From Micromonospora avicenniae (GTDB lineage Bacteria; Actinomycetota; Actinomycetes; Mycobacteriales; Micromonosporaceae), in the NCBI RefSeq assembly GCF_900156065.1, contig NZ_FTNF01000003.1, positions 124,001 to 188,000 of the forward strand: 64,000 bases of DNA, written 5' to 3'. The notes under the pieces are model-generated. The model worked only from the letters and a program-made list of their open reading frames with translations, was not told the origin of the DNA and ran no database searches. The position numbers were made by a program, and so were the translations under genes. Position 1 is the stretch's first letter, and each line of letters begins with the position of its first letter. Positions 33,573-42,404 of the stretch are shown here, piece by piece.

Positions 33573-34910
33573 ATGATCGAGTCGCTGCTGGTCGCCAACC
33601 GGGGCGAGATCGCCCGCCGGATCATCCGTACCGCCAAGCGGCTCGGCGTCCGGGCGATCGCGGTGCACTCGGAGGCCGACGCCGACCTGCCGTTCGTCGC
33701 CGAGGCCGACGAGGCGGTGTGTGTGGGGCCGGCCAACCCGGCGCAGAGCTACCGCAACGTCGAGGCGATCCTCGACGCCGCCAGATCCACCGGGGCGCAG
33801 GCCATCCACCCCGGGTACGGGTTCCTGTCGGAGAACGCCGGCTTCGCCCGTACCGTCGAGTCGAGCGGGCTGGTCTGGGTCGGGCCCGGCGCCGACGCGA
33901 TCGCCGCGATGGGCGACAAGATCAATGCCCGGAATCTCATGGCGGCGGCCGGCGTCCCGGTCGCCCCCGGCACCACCGAGCCCGCCGCCGACCTCGCGGC
34001 GGCGGTCGCCGCGGCGGCCGAGATCGGCTACCCGGTGATGGTGAAGGCCGCGGCCGGCGGTGGCGGCATGGGCATGGGTGTCGCCACCGATGAGACGGCG
34101 CTGCGCACCGAGTACGACAAGGTGCGCTCGTTCGCCGAGCGGATGTTCGGCGACGGCTCGGTGCTGATCGAGCGCTACTTCCCGCGGGTCCGCCACGTCG
34201 AGGTGCAGATCCTCGGCCTCGCCGACGGTCGCGTGGTCGCGCTCGGCGAGCGCGAGTGTTCGGTGCAGCGACGCAACCAGAAGCTGGTCGAGGAGTCTCC
34301 GTCACCGGCGGTCGGCCCCGAGCTGCGGGAGCGCTTCCTGGCGGCGGCGGTACGCGCCGGCGAGGCGGTCGGCTACCGCAACGCGGGCACGGTCGAGTGC
34401 CTGTTCGATCCGGGCACGAACGAGTTCTTCTTCCTGGAGATGAACACCAGGCTGCAGGTGGAGCACCCGGTGACCGAGCTGGTCTACGGCCTGGACCTAG
34501 TGGAGGAGCAGCTGCGGGTGGCGTCGGGTCTCGCCCCGACGTTCGACCCGGACGCCCTCACCCCGCGCGGTCACGCCATCGAACTGCGCGTGAACGCCGA
34601 GGACCCGAAGCGCTTCCTGCCCGGACCAGGTGTGATCAGCGTGTGGACCGAGCCGGTCGGCGAGGGCGTACGGGTCGACTCCGGCTACGCCGCCGGCAAC
34701 ACGGTCACCCCGTTCTACGACAGCCTCATGGCGAAGCTGATCGTCAGCGGGGCGGACCGGGCGGAGGCGATCGAGCGCGCGAAGGTAGCCGTTGCCGGGT
34801 TCGAGATCGCCGGCCCCAAGTGCAACCTCCCCTTCTTCGCCGAACTGCTGGAGCACCCCGAGTTCCTCTCCGGCGACTACGACACCCGCATCGTCACCCA
34901 CCTCCGCTGA
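33573..34910 (+). CDS. Biotin carboxylase subunit of an acyl-CoA carboxylase
   Basis: The 445-residue ATP-grasp protein opens MIESLLVANRGEIARRIIRT. The ATP-binding Gly loop is KAAAGGGGMGMG (about residues 158-169), and the active-site segments EMNTRLQVEHPVTE (about 290-303) and RVNAEDP are present. It ends at about residue 445, the length of a bare biotin carboxylase. The BCCP domain with its AMKM motif, found on fused alpha subunits such as MccA and AccA1-3 (about 600-660 aa), is absent. A separate BCCP must therefore supply the biotin. It converts bicarbonate, ATP and biotin to carboxybiotin. The ATG at 33573 follows GGAGG. Confidence 0.93.
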   Translation: MIESLLVANRGEIARRIIRTAKRLGVRAIAVHSEADADLPFVAEADEAVCVGPANPAQSYRNVEAILDAARSTGAQAIHPGYGFLSENAGFARTVESSGLVWVGPGADAIAAMGDKINARNLMAAAGVPVAPGTTEPAADLAAAVAAAAEIGYPVMVKAAAGGGGMGMGVATDETALRTEYDKVRSFAERMFGDGSVLIERYFPRVRHVEVQILGLADGRVVALGERECSVQRRNQKLVEESPSPAVGPELRERFLAAAVRAGEAVGYRNAGTVECLFDPGTNEFFFLEMNTRLQVEHPVTELVYGLDLVEEQLRVASGLAPTFDPDALTPRGHAIELRVNAEDPKRFLPGPGVISVWTEPVGEGVRVDSGYAAGNTVTPFYDSLMAKLIVSGADRAEAIERAKVAVAGFEIAGPKCNLPFFAELLEHPEFLSGDYDTRIVTHLR

Positions 34911-34950
34911 CCCCACCCCACCCCACCCCCACCCCCTACCCAGCCTTGTC

Positions 34951-35004
34951 GATCAAGAGGTTTGCGTCAGATCGAGCCGGAATCCTGACGCAGACCTCTT
35001 GATC
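34951..35004. repeat. Long inverted repeat, copy 2
   Basis: The 19-bp arm GATCAAGAGGTTTGCGTCA (34951-34969) pairs with 34986-35004 with one mismatch (G for A in the right arm), and the loop is 16 nt. It belongs to the same family as 33422-33477. It follows a C-rich run after the biotin carboxylase stop. Confidence 0.85.
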
Positions 35005-35078
35005 AACATCGTGGACGGCCTGGGGTGACATGCTGGGGGGATCAGGACCAGCACTGCGTCACAGTGAGGTGACCCCTT

Positions 35079-35990
35079 ATGACGAGCCTGCCGAACTCCG
35101 TGTCGATCCGGGAGGTCGGACCCCGCGACGGGTTGCAGAACGAGGACCCGATCCCGACCGACGCCAAGGTGCGCCTGCTCGACGCGCTCTCCCGCACCGG
35201 CGTCAAGCGGATCGAGGCGGTGTCCTTCGTGCACCCGAAGGCGATCCCGCAGATGGCCGACGCCGACGAGGTGTGGCAACGCGCCGACCGGGTCGACGGG
35301 GTGCGCTACTCGGCGCTGGTGCCGAACACCCGCGGCGCGCAGCGCGCGCTGGCCGCCGGGTTCACCGAGATCGAGGTGGTGGTCTCGGCCAGCGACACGC
35401 ACAACCGGCGCAACGTCAACCGCTCGACGGAGGAGTCGCTGGACGACATCGCCGAGTTGATCGACCTGCTGCACGGTGCGGGCGCGCGCGCCGAGGTGAT
35501 CGTCGCGACCAGCTTCGGCTGCCCGTACGAGGGGGACATCGACCCGCAGCGGGTCGCCGGCATCGTGGACCGGGTCGTCCGTGACGGGGCCGACCGGGTC
35601 GCGTTCGGTGACACCACGGGGATGGGCACGCCGCGCCGGGTGCGGGAACTGCTGACGGCGGTACGCGACCGCAACGCGCACATCCCGGTGCTGCTGCACT
35701 TCCACAACACCCGTGGCACGGCCCTGGCGAACCTGCTCACGGCCCTGGAGCTGGGGGTCACCGAGTTCGACGCCAGCGTCGGTGGTCTCGGCGGCTGCCC
35801 GTACGCCCCGGGGGCGAGCGGCAACCTCGCCACCGAGGAAGCGGTGCACATGCTGCACGACATGGGCATCGACACCGGCATCGACCTGGACGCCCTCATC
35901 GGGGTGGCCGAGCTGGCCGAGGAACTGGTCGGTAGGCAACTGCCCTCGGGCGTCCTCCGCGCCGGCCCCCGCACCCGCCTGGCCGGCTGA
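35079..35990 (+). CDS. Hydroxymethylglutaryl-CoA lyase
   Basis: The 303-residue TIM-barrel aldolase starts with the family motif VSIREVGPRDGLQNE (metal-binding Asp and catalytic Arg). It then has EAVSFVHPKAIPQMAD, HFHNTRGTALANL (metal-binding His pair) and the signature GGLGGCPYAPGASGNLATE with the catalytic Cys. It cleaves HMG-CoA to acetyl-CoA and acetoacetate, the last step of leucine catabolism. It fits with the carboxylase subunits and acyl-CoA dehydrogenase nearby. No methylglutaconyl-CoA hydratase gene is seen here. The end of the gene lies inside a 32-bp tandem repeat. Confidence 0.94.
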   Translation: MTSLPNSVSIREVGPRDGLQNEDPIPTDAKVRLLDALSRTGVKRIEAVSFVHPKAIPQMADADEVWQRADRVDGVRYSALVPNTRGAQRALAAGFTEIEVVVSASDTHNRRNVNRSTEESLDDIAELIDLLHGAGARAEVIVATSFGCPYEGDIDPQRVAGIVDRVVRDGADRVAFGDTTGMGTPRRVRELLTAVRDRNAHIPVLLHFHNTRGTALANLLTALELGVTEFDASVGGLGGCPYAPGASGNLATEEAVHMLHDMGIDTGIDLDALIGVAELAEELVGRQLPSGVLRAGPRTRLAG

Positions 35991-36051
35991 CCGCCGGCCC
36001 CCGTACCCGCCTGGCTGGCTGACCGCCGGCCCCGGCACCCGCCTGGCCGCC
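35964..36051 (+). repeat. 32-bp tandem repeat over the HMG-CoA lyase stop
   Basis: Unit 1 (35964-35995) and unit 2 (35996-36027) differ at two positions. A partial third unit (36028-36051) has one more change. The first unit encodes the last residues GPRTRLAG and the stop; the others are extragenic. It looks like a recent slippage duplication of the gene end. Confidence 0.75.
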
Positions 36052-36084
36052 GGCCGCTCCGCGCCAGCTGGGTCGTTCGACGGG

Positions 36085-36109
36085 AGGGGCCGGCGTATTG
36101 CCGGCCCCT
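36085..36109. terminator. Bidirectional terminator
   Basis: AGGGGCCGGC and GCCGGCCCCT form a perfect 10-bp stem around the loop GTATT, followed by TCGTCGTC. It separates the converging HMG-CoA lyase (plus) and snapalysin-type protease (minus) genes. Confidence 0.8.
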
Positions 36110-36132
36110 TCGTCGTCAGCGTGATCTGTCGG

Positions 36133-36708
36133 TCAGCCCACGGTCGCGGGGACGGCCGGCCAGCTGTCGCGGAAGATCTGGGTTCCGGCGCTGTCCGTGG
36201 CGCGTTCGGTGGCGATGCGGGTGCCGGCGAAGAGGTTGCTGACCCGGTTCGCCTCGGTCGTGCTCGGGTACGGGTTCGTGCAGCTGGTGCCGGCGCTGCC
36301 GCCGGACATCAGGATCGCGCAGTTTCCGTTGTAATTGTCCGGCAGGCCGAGGATGTGCCCGATCTCGTGGGTCATGATCCGCAGCGGGCTGTACTGCTGG
36401 GCCTGCTGGGTGTCGATGTAGACCCGGCCGTTGCCGAGGCTGGTCCGGATGGCGTACGAGCCACCGCCGGTGATCTGGTAGATCCGCAGGTTCGAGCCGC
36501 AGTTCGCCGAGAGGGTCAGGTTCGTCGTGGCGTTGTTCCAGATCGAGGCGGCCTGGTTGGCGACGCTGGCGAAGCTCCCGGCCTGGCTGGTGTTGTAGCA
36601 GATGGTCATGGCGGCGGACGCCGGTGCCGGGTTTGCCACCGTGACGCCGAGGGTGGCAAGCGCCGTCGCGACGGAGGCGGCCGCGAGCCGGCCGATTCGT
36701 GAGGTCAT
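36133..36708 (-). CDS. Secreted snapalysin-type zinc metalloprotease
   Basis: The 191-residue protein has a signal peptide (RIGRLAAASVATALATLGVT, cleavage near PASA-A at about 32). The extended zinc motif is HEIGHILGLPD, with H114, E115, H118 and D124. The final Asp in place of His is the hallmark of snapalysin (M7), a small Streptomyces exoprotease. Cysteines C37, C70, C130 and the Cys in GTSCTNPYP may form disulfides. It degrades milk-type proteins in related species. It is inserted in the acyl-CoA catabolic set on the opposite strand with no obvious functional link. The ATG at 36708 gives a normal signal peptide; the longer start at 36720 is less likely. Confidence 0.92.
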   Translation of the reverse strand: MTSRIGRLAAASVATALATLGVTVANPAPASAAMTICYNTSQAGSFASVANQAASIWNNATTNLTLSANCGSNLRIYQITGGGSYAIRTSLGNGRVYIDTQQAQQYSPLRIMTHEIGHILGLPDNYNGNCAILMSGGSAGTSCTNPYPSTTEANRVSNLFAGTRIATERATDSAGTQIFRDSWPAVPATVG

Positions 36709-36828
36709 GACGCACTCCAATCCGGAAGGTGCTGGGGTGCCAGGAGCCTAGCCAGAGAGATAGGCCGATATCAATATGCAGCGGGGTGGTCGTCGGCCGA
36801 GTGGTCCGCCGTGACCGGGATGCGCTAA

Positions 36829-36845
36829 CCTAACGATCGTTCAGG
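36829..36845. promoter_or_regulatory. Palindromic operator upstream of carboxyltransferase
   Basis: AACGATCGTT (36832-36841) is a perfect palindrome extended by CCT and AGG on the two sides, 22 bp before the GTG start of the carboxyltransferase gene. Sites of this form are bound by TetR-type acyl-CoA regulators. The TetR gene at 32779 is the best candidate; this is inferred. Confidence 0.55.
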
Positions 36846-36867
36846 TCGGTACGGCGAGGGGGTCGGC

Positions 36868-38400
36868 GTGACGCTCGACGGTGAGGCACTGGAGCAGCTG
36901 CGTAAGCGGGCCAAGGCCGGCGGGGCGGACAAGTACCACGCGGCGAACGCCGCCAAGGGCAAGCTCTTCGCCCGGGAGCGGGTCGGGCTCCTGGTCGACG
37001 AGGGCAGCTTCGTCGAGGACGGCCTCTACGCCAACGCGCTGGCCGAGGGGCTCCCCGCCGACGGTGTGGTGACCGGCACCGCGACCATCGACGGCCGGCC
37101 GGTCTGCCTGATGGCGAACGACTCCACGGTCAAGGCCGGCAGCTGGGGCGCGCGGACGGTCGAGAAGATCATTCGGATCATCGAGCGGGCGTACGACACC
37201 GGCGTGCCCATGGTCTATCTGGTCGACTCGGCCGGCGCCCGGATCACCGACCAGGTCGAGCTCTTCCCCGGTCGGCGCGGCGCCGGAAAGATCTTCTGGA
37301 ACCAGGTTCGAGCCTCAGGCTCGATCCCGCAGGTCTGCGCGCTCTTCGGACCGAGCGCCGCCGGCGGGGCGTACATCCCGGCCTTCTGTGACGTGGTGGC
37401 CATGGTCGAGGGCAACGCCAGCATGTACCTCGGCTCGGACCGGATGGTCGAGATGGTCACCGGCGAGAAGACCACGCTGGAGGCGATGGGCGGGGCGAAG
37501 GTGCACTGCGCCGAGTCCGGCGTCGGGCACTTCCTCTGCAAGACCGACGCCGAGGCGCTCGACGTGGTGAAGCGCTACCTGTCGTACCTGCCGGCGAACT
37601 GGACCCAGACCCCGCCGGTCGGCGAGGCCGTGCCGGCGCCCGAGAAGGCCGACCTGGCCGCGCTGGTGCCGGCGAGCGAGCGGCAGGCGTTCGACATGCG
37701 ACGGTACGTCAAGGGCCTGCTCGACGAGGGTTCCTTCTTCGAGATCCAGGCGCTCTGGGCCAAGGAGTTGACCATCGGCTTCGGCCGGCTGAACGGCGAG
37801 GTCGTCGGCGTGGTCGGCAACAACTCGATGTTCAAGGGTGGCGTCCTCTTCGTCGACTCGGCCGACAAGGCCACCCGGTTCGTGCAGCTCTGCGACGCGT
37901 TCAACGTGCCGCTTCTCTTCCTCTCCGACGTACCCGGCTTCATGGTCGGCAGCGCGGTGGAGAAGCAGGGCATCATCCGCCACGGCGCCAAGATGATCAC
38001 CGCGATCTCGGAGGCGACCGTGCCGAAGATCTGCGTCGTGGTCCGCAAGGCGTACGGCGCCGGTCTCTACGCGATGGCCGGACCCGGCTTCGAGCCGGAC
38101 GCCACGATCGCGCTCCCCACCGCGAAGATCGCCGTGATGGGCGCCGAAGCGGCGGTGAACGCCGTCTACGCCAACAAGATCGCCGCGATCGCCGACGAGG
38201 CGGAGCGCGCCGCGTTCGTCGCCGCCAAGCGCGAGGAGTACGAGCACGACATCGACATCGTCCGCCTCGCCAGCGAGCTGGTGGTGGACACGATCGTTGA
38301 GCCGTACGAGCTGCGGGCCGAACTGATCCGCCGCTTCGCTGCAGCGCGCGGCAAGGATCGCAGCTTCTCCCGGCGCCGGCACGGCGTCACTCCGGTCTGA
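36868..38400 (+). CDS. Acyl-CoA carboxylase beta (carboxyltransferase) subunit
   Basis: The 510-residue protein has tandem crotonase-like halves. The N-terminal half has the biotin-side loops (VDSAGARITDQVELFPGRRG and FGPSAAGGAYIPAF, an oxyanion GG pair). The C-terminal half has FLSDVPGFMVGSAVEKQGII and RKAYGAGLYAMAGPGFEPD for acyl-CoA. The QVELFPGRRGAGKIFWNQ insertion resembles methylcrotonyl-CoA or geranyl-CoA carboxylase beta subunits more than propionyl-type PccB. With the biotin carboxylase and HMG-CoA lyase it suggests 3-methylcrotonyl-CoA as substrate. The GTG at 36868 follows GAGGGGG. It ends 67 bp before the acyl-CoA dehydrogenase start. Confidence 0.92.
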   Translation: MTLDGEALEQLRKRAKAGGADKYHAANAAKGKLFARERVGLLVDEGSFVEDGLYANALAEGLPADGVVTGTATIDGRPVCLMANDSTVKAGSWGARTVEKIIRIIERAYDTGVPMVYLVDSAGARITDQVELFPGRRGAGKIFWNQVRASGSIPQVCALFGPSAAGGAYIPAFCDVVAMVEGNASMYLGSDRMVEMVTGEKTTLEAMGGAKVHCAESGVGHFLCKTDAEALDVVKRYLSYLPANWTQTPPVGEAVPAPEKADLAALVPASERQAFDMRRYVKGLLDEGSFFEIQALWAKELTIGFGRLNGEVVGVVGNNSMFKGGVLFVDSADKATRFVQLCDAFNVPLLFLSDVPGFMVGSAVEKQGIIRHGAKMITAISEATVPKICVVVRKAYGAGLYAMAGPGFEPDATIALPTAKIAVMGAEAAVNAVYANKIAAIADEAERAAFVAAKREEYEHDIDIVRLASELVVDTIVEPYELRAELIRRFAAARGKDRSFSRRRHGVTPV

Positions 38401-38467
38401 CCGACCATTCCCGCGTCTGCCGCCGGCGTCACGAGCGCTCGGTCGGCCTGTCCGTACAGGAGGAACC

Positions 38468-39616
38468 ATGGACTTCCGGCTCACCGAGGAGCAAGAGGCG
38501 CTGCGGGAGAGCGTGCGGGACTTCGCGCGCGAGGTGGTCGCGCCGGTCATCGCCGAGCACTACGAGAAGCACACCTTCCCGTACGAGGTGATCCGGCAGA
38601 TGGGCAAGATGGGCCTCTTCGGGCTGCCCTTCTCCGAGGAGTACGGCGGCATGGGCGGCAACTACTTCACGCTCTGCCTCGCGCTGGAGGAACTGGCCCG
38701 GGTGGACTCCAGCGTGGCCATCACGCTGGAGGCCGCGATCTCCCTCGGCGCGATGCCGATCTACCGGTTCGGCACCGAGGAGCAGAAGGCCCAGTGGCTG
38801 CCGAAGCTGATCAGCGGCGAGGCCCTGGCCGGCTTCGGGCTCACCGAGCCGGGCGTCGGCTCGGACGCGGGTGGCACCCAGACCCGTGCCGTGCTCGACG
38901 GGGACGAGTGGGTGATCAACGGCTCGAAGGCGTTCATCACCAACTCCGGCACGGACATCACCACGCTGGTCACGGTGACCGCGGTCACCGGCACCCGGCC
39001 GGACGGCTCGAAGGAGCTCTCCACGATCATCGTGCCCTCGGGCACCCCGGGTTTCACCGTCGCGCCGGCGTACTCGAAGGTGGGTTGGAACGCCTCTGAC
39101 ACCCACGAGCTGACCTTCGACGACTGCCGGGTGCCGGCGGGCAACCTGCTCGGTGAGCGCGGCCGGGGCTTCGCCCAGTTCCTGCGCATCCTTGACGAGG
39201 GACGGATCGCCATCGCCGCGCTCGCCGTCGGCCTCGCCCAGGGCTGCGTCGACGAGTCGCTGAAGTACGCCTGGGAGCGGCACGCCTTCGGCCAGCCGAT
39301 CGGGAACTACCAGGCCATCCAGTTCAAGATTGCCGACATGGAGATGCGGGCACACACGGCCCGGTTGGCGTACTACGACGCGGCCGCGCGGATGCTCGCG
39401 GGCGAGCCGTTCAAACGGCAGGCCGCCATCGCGAAGCTGCACGCCAGCACCATCGCCGTGGACAACGCCCGGGAGGCCACCCAGATCCACGGCGGCTACG
39501 GCTTCATGAACGAGTACCCGGTGGCCCGGTTCTGGCGGGACTCGAAGATCCTCGAGATCGGTGAGGGCACCAGCGAGGTGCAGCGGATGATCATTGCCCG
39601 CGACCTCGGCCTCTGA
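38468..39616 (+). CDS. Acyl-CoA dehydrogenase (isovaleryl-CoA type context)
   Basis: The 382-residue flavoprotein opens MDFRLTEEQEALRESVRDFA. The family motifs are FGLTEPGVGSDAGGTQTRA (FAD/substrate) and QIHGGYGFMNEYPVARFWRD, then GEGTSEVQRMIIARDLGL. The Glu in NEYP is in the position of the MCAD/SCAD catalytic base, not the earlier position used by isovaleryl-CoA dehydrogenase. It may therefore act on short branched or straight acyl-CoAs. It is the FAD-linked step that would feed the carboxylase next to it. The ATG at 38468 follows AGGAGGAA. Confidence 0.92.
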   Translation: MDFRLTEEQEALRESVRDFAREVVAPVIAEHYEKHTFPYEVIRQMGKMGLFGLPFSEEYGGMGGNYFTLCLALEELARVDSSVAITLEAAISLGAMPIYRFGTEEQKAQWLPKLISGEALAGFGLTEPGVGSDAGGTQTRAVLDGDEWVINGSKAFITNSGTDITTLVTVTAVTGTRPDGSKELSTIIVPSGTPGFTVAPAYSKVGWNASDTHELTFDDCRVPAGNLLGERGRGFAQFLRILDEGRIAIAALAVGLAQGCVDESLKYAWERHAFGQPIGNYQAIQFKIADMEMRAHTARLAYYDAAARMLAGEPFKRQAAIAKLHASTIAVDNAREATQIHGGYGFMNEYPVARFWRDSKILEIGEGTSEVQRMIIARDLGL

Positions 39617-39731
39617 GGACGCCGACCATCGGGATGGCGGGCGGCGACGGCTGTCGGATTTCAGCCGAGGAACGTCGGCAGCCCGACGCTGAGCTGCCGG
39701 CCCTCGTACCTGATCCGTAGTCTTCCACTCC

Positions 39732-42404
39732 GTGACTCCGGCTCGTGATCGCTCGTCCGACCCGGCCGACGGCTTCGGCCTGCCGGAACTCCTCCGTGGG
39801 CACCGGCTCGCCGCCGGCCTCACCCAGGCCGAGCTGGCGAACCGCGCCGGGGTGGGCGTACGGACGGTGCGCGACCTGGAACGCGGCCGCTCCTCCCGGC
39901 CCCAGCGGACCACCGTCGAGCTGCTGGCCGGGGCGCTCGAGCTCAGCGGCGCCGCCCGCGCGGCGTTCCTCACCGTGGCTCGCGGGCCGGTCGGAGTCGA
40001 ACCGGCCGGCCCGACGTCGGGCTCGGCGGCGGTCACCCGGTTCGGGACCGGGGAACCCGGGCTCGCGATGACGTTGCCGCCGCCGGTCGAGTTGATCGGG
40101 CGCGACCGGGACGTCAGCGAACTGGTGGCCATGCTGACCGACGAGCTCGGCCCCCGACTGGTGAGCCTTGTCGGCCTGGCGGGAGTCGGCAAGTCCGCGC
40201 TGGCCCTGACCGTCGGTCACGCGGTGGCGGGCAGTCACCCCGGCGGCGTCGCCGGGGTGCTGATCGGGGAGGGATCGGACCCGCACGACGTGCTCGCCAT
40301 CTCGGTGGCCGTGTTCGGTGCGGCCCGCGCGCCGGAACTCGCCGCCCGCCTTGCCGGCCGTCCGGCGCTGCTCGTGGTGGACGCCGTCGAGCGCGCCCCC
40401 GGGCCGGTGGCCGAGGTGCTGCACCGGCTGATCGCCGCCGTGCCGTCGCTTCGGGTGCTGGTCACCGGGCGGCATCCGGTTGGCCTGTCCGGGGAACGGG
40501 TGTGGCCGGTGACGCCACTCGAGGTGCCGCCCCCGGAGGCGGAGCTGTCCGGGCCCGCGGCGCTGACCGGGTGGCCGGCGACCGAACTCTTCATCGCTCG
40601 TCTCGGCCAGGTGCGCCGCGAGCCGACCGCTCCCGGCGAGCTGCCGGCCATCGCGGCGCTCGTCCGCCGGCTCGGTGGTCTGCCGCTCGCCATCGAACTG
40701 GTGGCCGCGCGCGGACGGGTTCTCGACCCGGCCGAGCTGCTCGATCGGTACGGCGACCGCGTTCTCGACCTCGCCACCCCCGACACGTACGCGCAGAGTC
40801 GAGGCTGGGGGCGGTGCTTGGCGCAGCCCGATGCGCCCTCGATGGCGGTCACGCTCCGGGACGCCGTGGCGGCCAGCTACCGGCTGCTCGCCCCGGATGA
40901 GCGGGTCGCGCTGTGCCGGCTCGCCGCGTTCGGCCACCGCTGGTCCGTCGAACTGGCCGAGGAGATGCTCGCCTGCGACGCGGACGCGGACGGCACGGTG
41001 GCGATCGATCCCGTTCCGGTGCTGGACCGGCTCGCCGAGCTCGGCCTGCTGAGCGTCTTCGGCACCGGGCCGTTGCGGTTCCGTCTGCTGGACGCGGTCC
41101 GCGAATTCGCCATCGAGCAGGCCGCGGGGGCCGGAAAGCTGACGTACATCCGCCGTCGGCACGCCAGAGTGATCGCCGCGCTGGTTGCCCGCACCGTGCC
41201 CGACCTGGTCGGCGCCCGCCTCACCGGTGCGGTGCGTCGGCTCGACGAGATGAACGGCGACATCAGCTCCGCACTGGCGCACGCGGCCACCGACGATCCG
41301 CTGACCGCACTGCGGCTCGCGTCGGGACTGTCGCGCTGGTGGCGGTTCCGGGGGCGCGACGTGGCTGGACGGCAGTGGCTGCGCAGGCTGCTGGCCGATC
41401 CGCGTACCGCTGACGCCGACCCGGCCCTGCGGGCGCGGGCGGAGCTGGGGGCGGCCCGGCTCGCCGCCGAGCACGGGTCCGCCGACGAGGAACTGCCTGC
41501 GGCGTGGGCGGCCCTGGACACGTTCCGGCGCACCGGCGACGTGCCGGGGCAGCTCGCGGCGCGTACCGTGCTCGGCAGCCTGCTGATCCGCACCGGCTGC
41601 CCGGTGGAGGCCCGGGAGCAGGCCGAGGCGGTGCTGCGGTTGGCCACGCGGCACGGGCGGATCCGGGACGTGGCGGTGGCACAGAACAATCTGGCCTGGC
41701 ACGAGGTCCGCCTCGCCGACCTGGCCGCGGCTCGGCGTCGGCTCGCTGCGGTGGACCGCATCGCGGCCGAGTGTGGGGAGCAGCGGCTGCGGGTCCTGGC
41801 GCGGGCGAACCTCGCCGAGGTGGCCCGGCTGGAGGGCCGGCACGGCGACGCCGTCGACCAGGGCCGTCGGGTGGTGGCGATGCTCGCGGAGCTGGGCGAT
41901 CCGGGGCATCGCCGCCGGATGCTCGGCCGGGTGGGGCTGGCGCTGGCCCAGGACGGCCGGGTGGATGAAGCCGCCGAGGTGCTGGCCGAGCTTCGGGCCT
42001 GTGCCCCGGTGCGAGTGCGGCTGCGTCCCCGGTGGGAACACCCCGTGCCCCGGCAGCGTCCGGCCGCCGCGCCGGGCGGCCTGGCCACCGACCACGTCGG
42101 CTGGCGGTGGCCGCATCCGGAGGCGGGAATCTGCGCGCTGATCGAGGGCAACCTCGCGCTGCACCAGGGCGACCGGGAGTTGTCGGCCGAGTGGTTCAGC
42201 GCGGCGGTGGAGGCGGGTGCGGACGGTTACGACCGCCGCGACACGGTGGAGGCGCTGGTCGGCCTCGCCGCCGGCACCGGCGATCCGACCGTGCTGGACC
42301 GGCTGGAGCGGGTGTGCCAGGAGTCCGCGATCCGGCTGTTGCCGCAGGAGGAGGAGTTGCTCTACGCGCTGGTCGCCGTCCGGGAAGGGCGGGCGTCCCG
42401 GTAG
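39732..42404 (+). CDS. HTH-STAND ATPase-TPR regulator
   Basis: This 890-residue multidomain protein has an XRE-type HTH at residues ~18-75 (LRGHRLAAGLTQAELANRAG) and a STAND NTPase with Walker A GLAGVGKSA (148-156) and Walker B ALLVVDAV (212-219). A winged-helix-like region follows (FRLLDAVREFAIEQA, about 455-470), and then about 350 residues of TPR-like helices. The design is that of AfsR/SARP-like and NB-ARC signal-transducing regulators, where ligand binding to the repeats drives ATP-dependent oligomerisation. The target genes are unknown. It is a single-gene unit with a GTG start. It may also be viewed as a candidate defence STAND, but the HTH favours transcription control. Confidence 0.85.
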   Translation: MTPARDRSSDPADGFGLPELLRGHRLAAGLTQAELANRAGVGVRTVRDLERGRSSRPQRTTVELLAGALELSGAARAAFLTVARGPVGVEPAGPTSGSAAVTRFGTGEPGLAMTLPPPVELIGRDRDVSELVAMLTDELGPRLVSLVGLAGVGKSALALTVGHAVAGSHPGGVAGVLIGEGSDPHDVLAISVAVFGAARAPELAARLAGRPALLVVDAVERAPGPVAEVLHRLIAAVPSLRVLVTGRHPVGLSGERVWPVTPLEVPPPEAELSGPAALTGWPATELFIARLGQVRREPTAPGELPAIAALVRRLGGLPLAIELVAARGRVLDPAELLDRYGDRVLDLATPDTYAQSRGWGRCLAQPDAPSMAVTLRDAVAASYRLLAPDERVALCRLAAFGHRWSVELAEEMLACDADADGTVAIDPVPVLDRLAELGLLSVFGTGPLRFRLLDAVREFAIEQAAGAGKLTYIRRRHARVIAALVARTVPDLVGARLTGAVRRLDEMNGDISSALAHAATDDPLTALRLASGLSRWWRFRGRDVAGRQWLRRLLADPRTADADPALRARAELGAARLAAEHGSADEELPAAWAALDTFRRTGDVPGQLAARTVLGSLLIRTGCPVEAREQAEAVLRLATRHGRIRDVAVAQNNLAWHEVRLADLAAARRRLAAVDRIAAECGEQRLRVLARANLAEVARLEGRHGDAVDQGRRVVAMLAELGDPGHRRRMLGRVGLALAQDGRVDEAAEVLAELRACAPVRVRLRPRWEHPVPRQRPAAAPGGLATDHVGWRWPHPEAGICALIEGNLALHQGDRELSAEWFSAAVEAGADGYDRRDTVEALVGLAAGTGDPTVLDRLERVCQESAIRLLPQEEELLYALVAVREGRASR

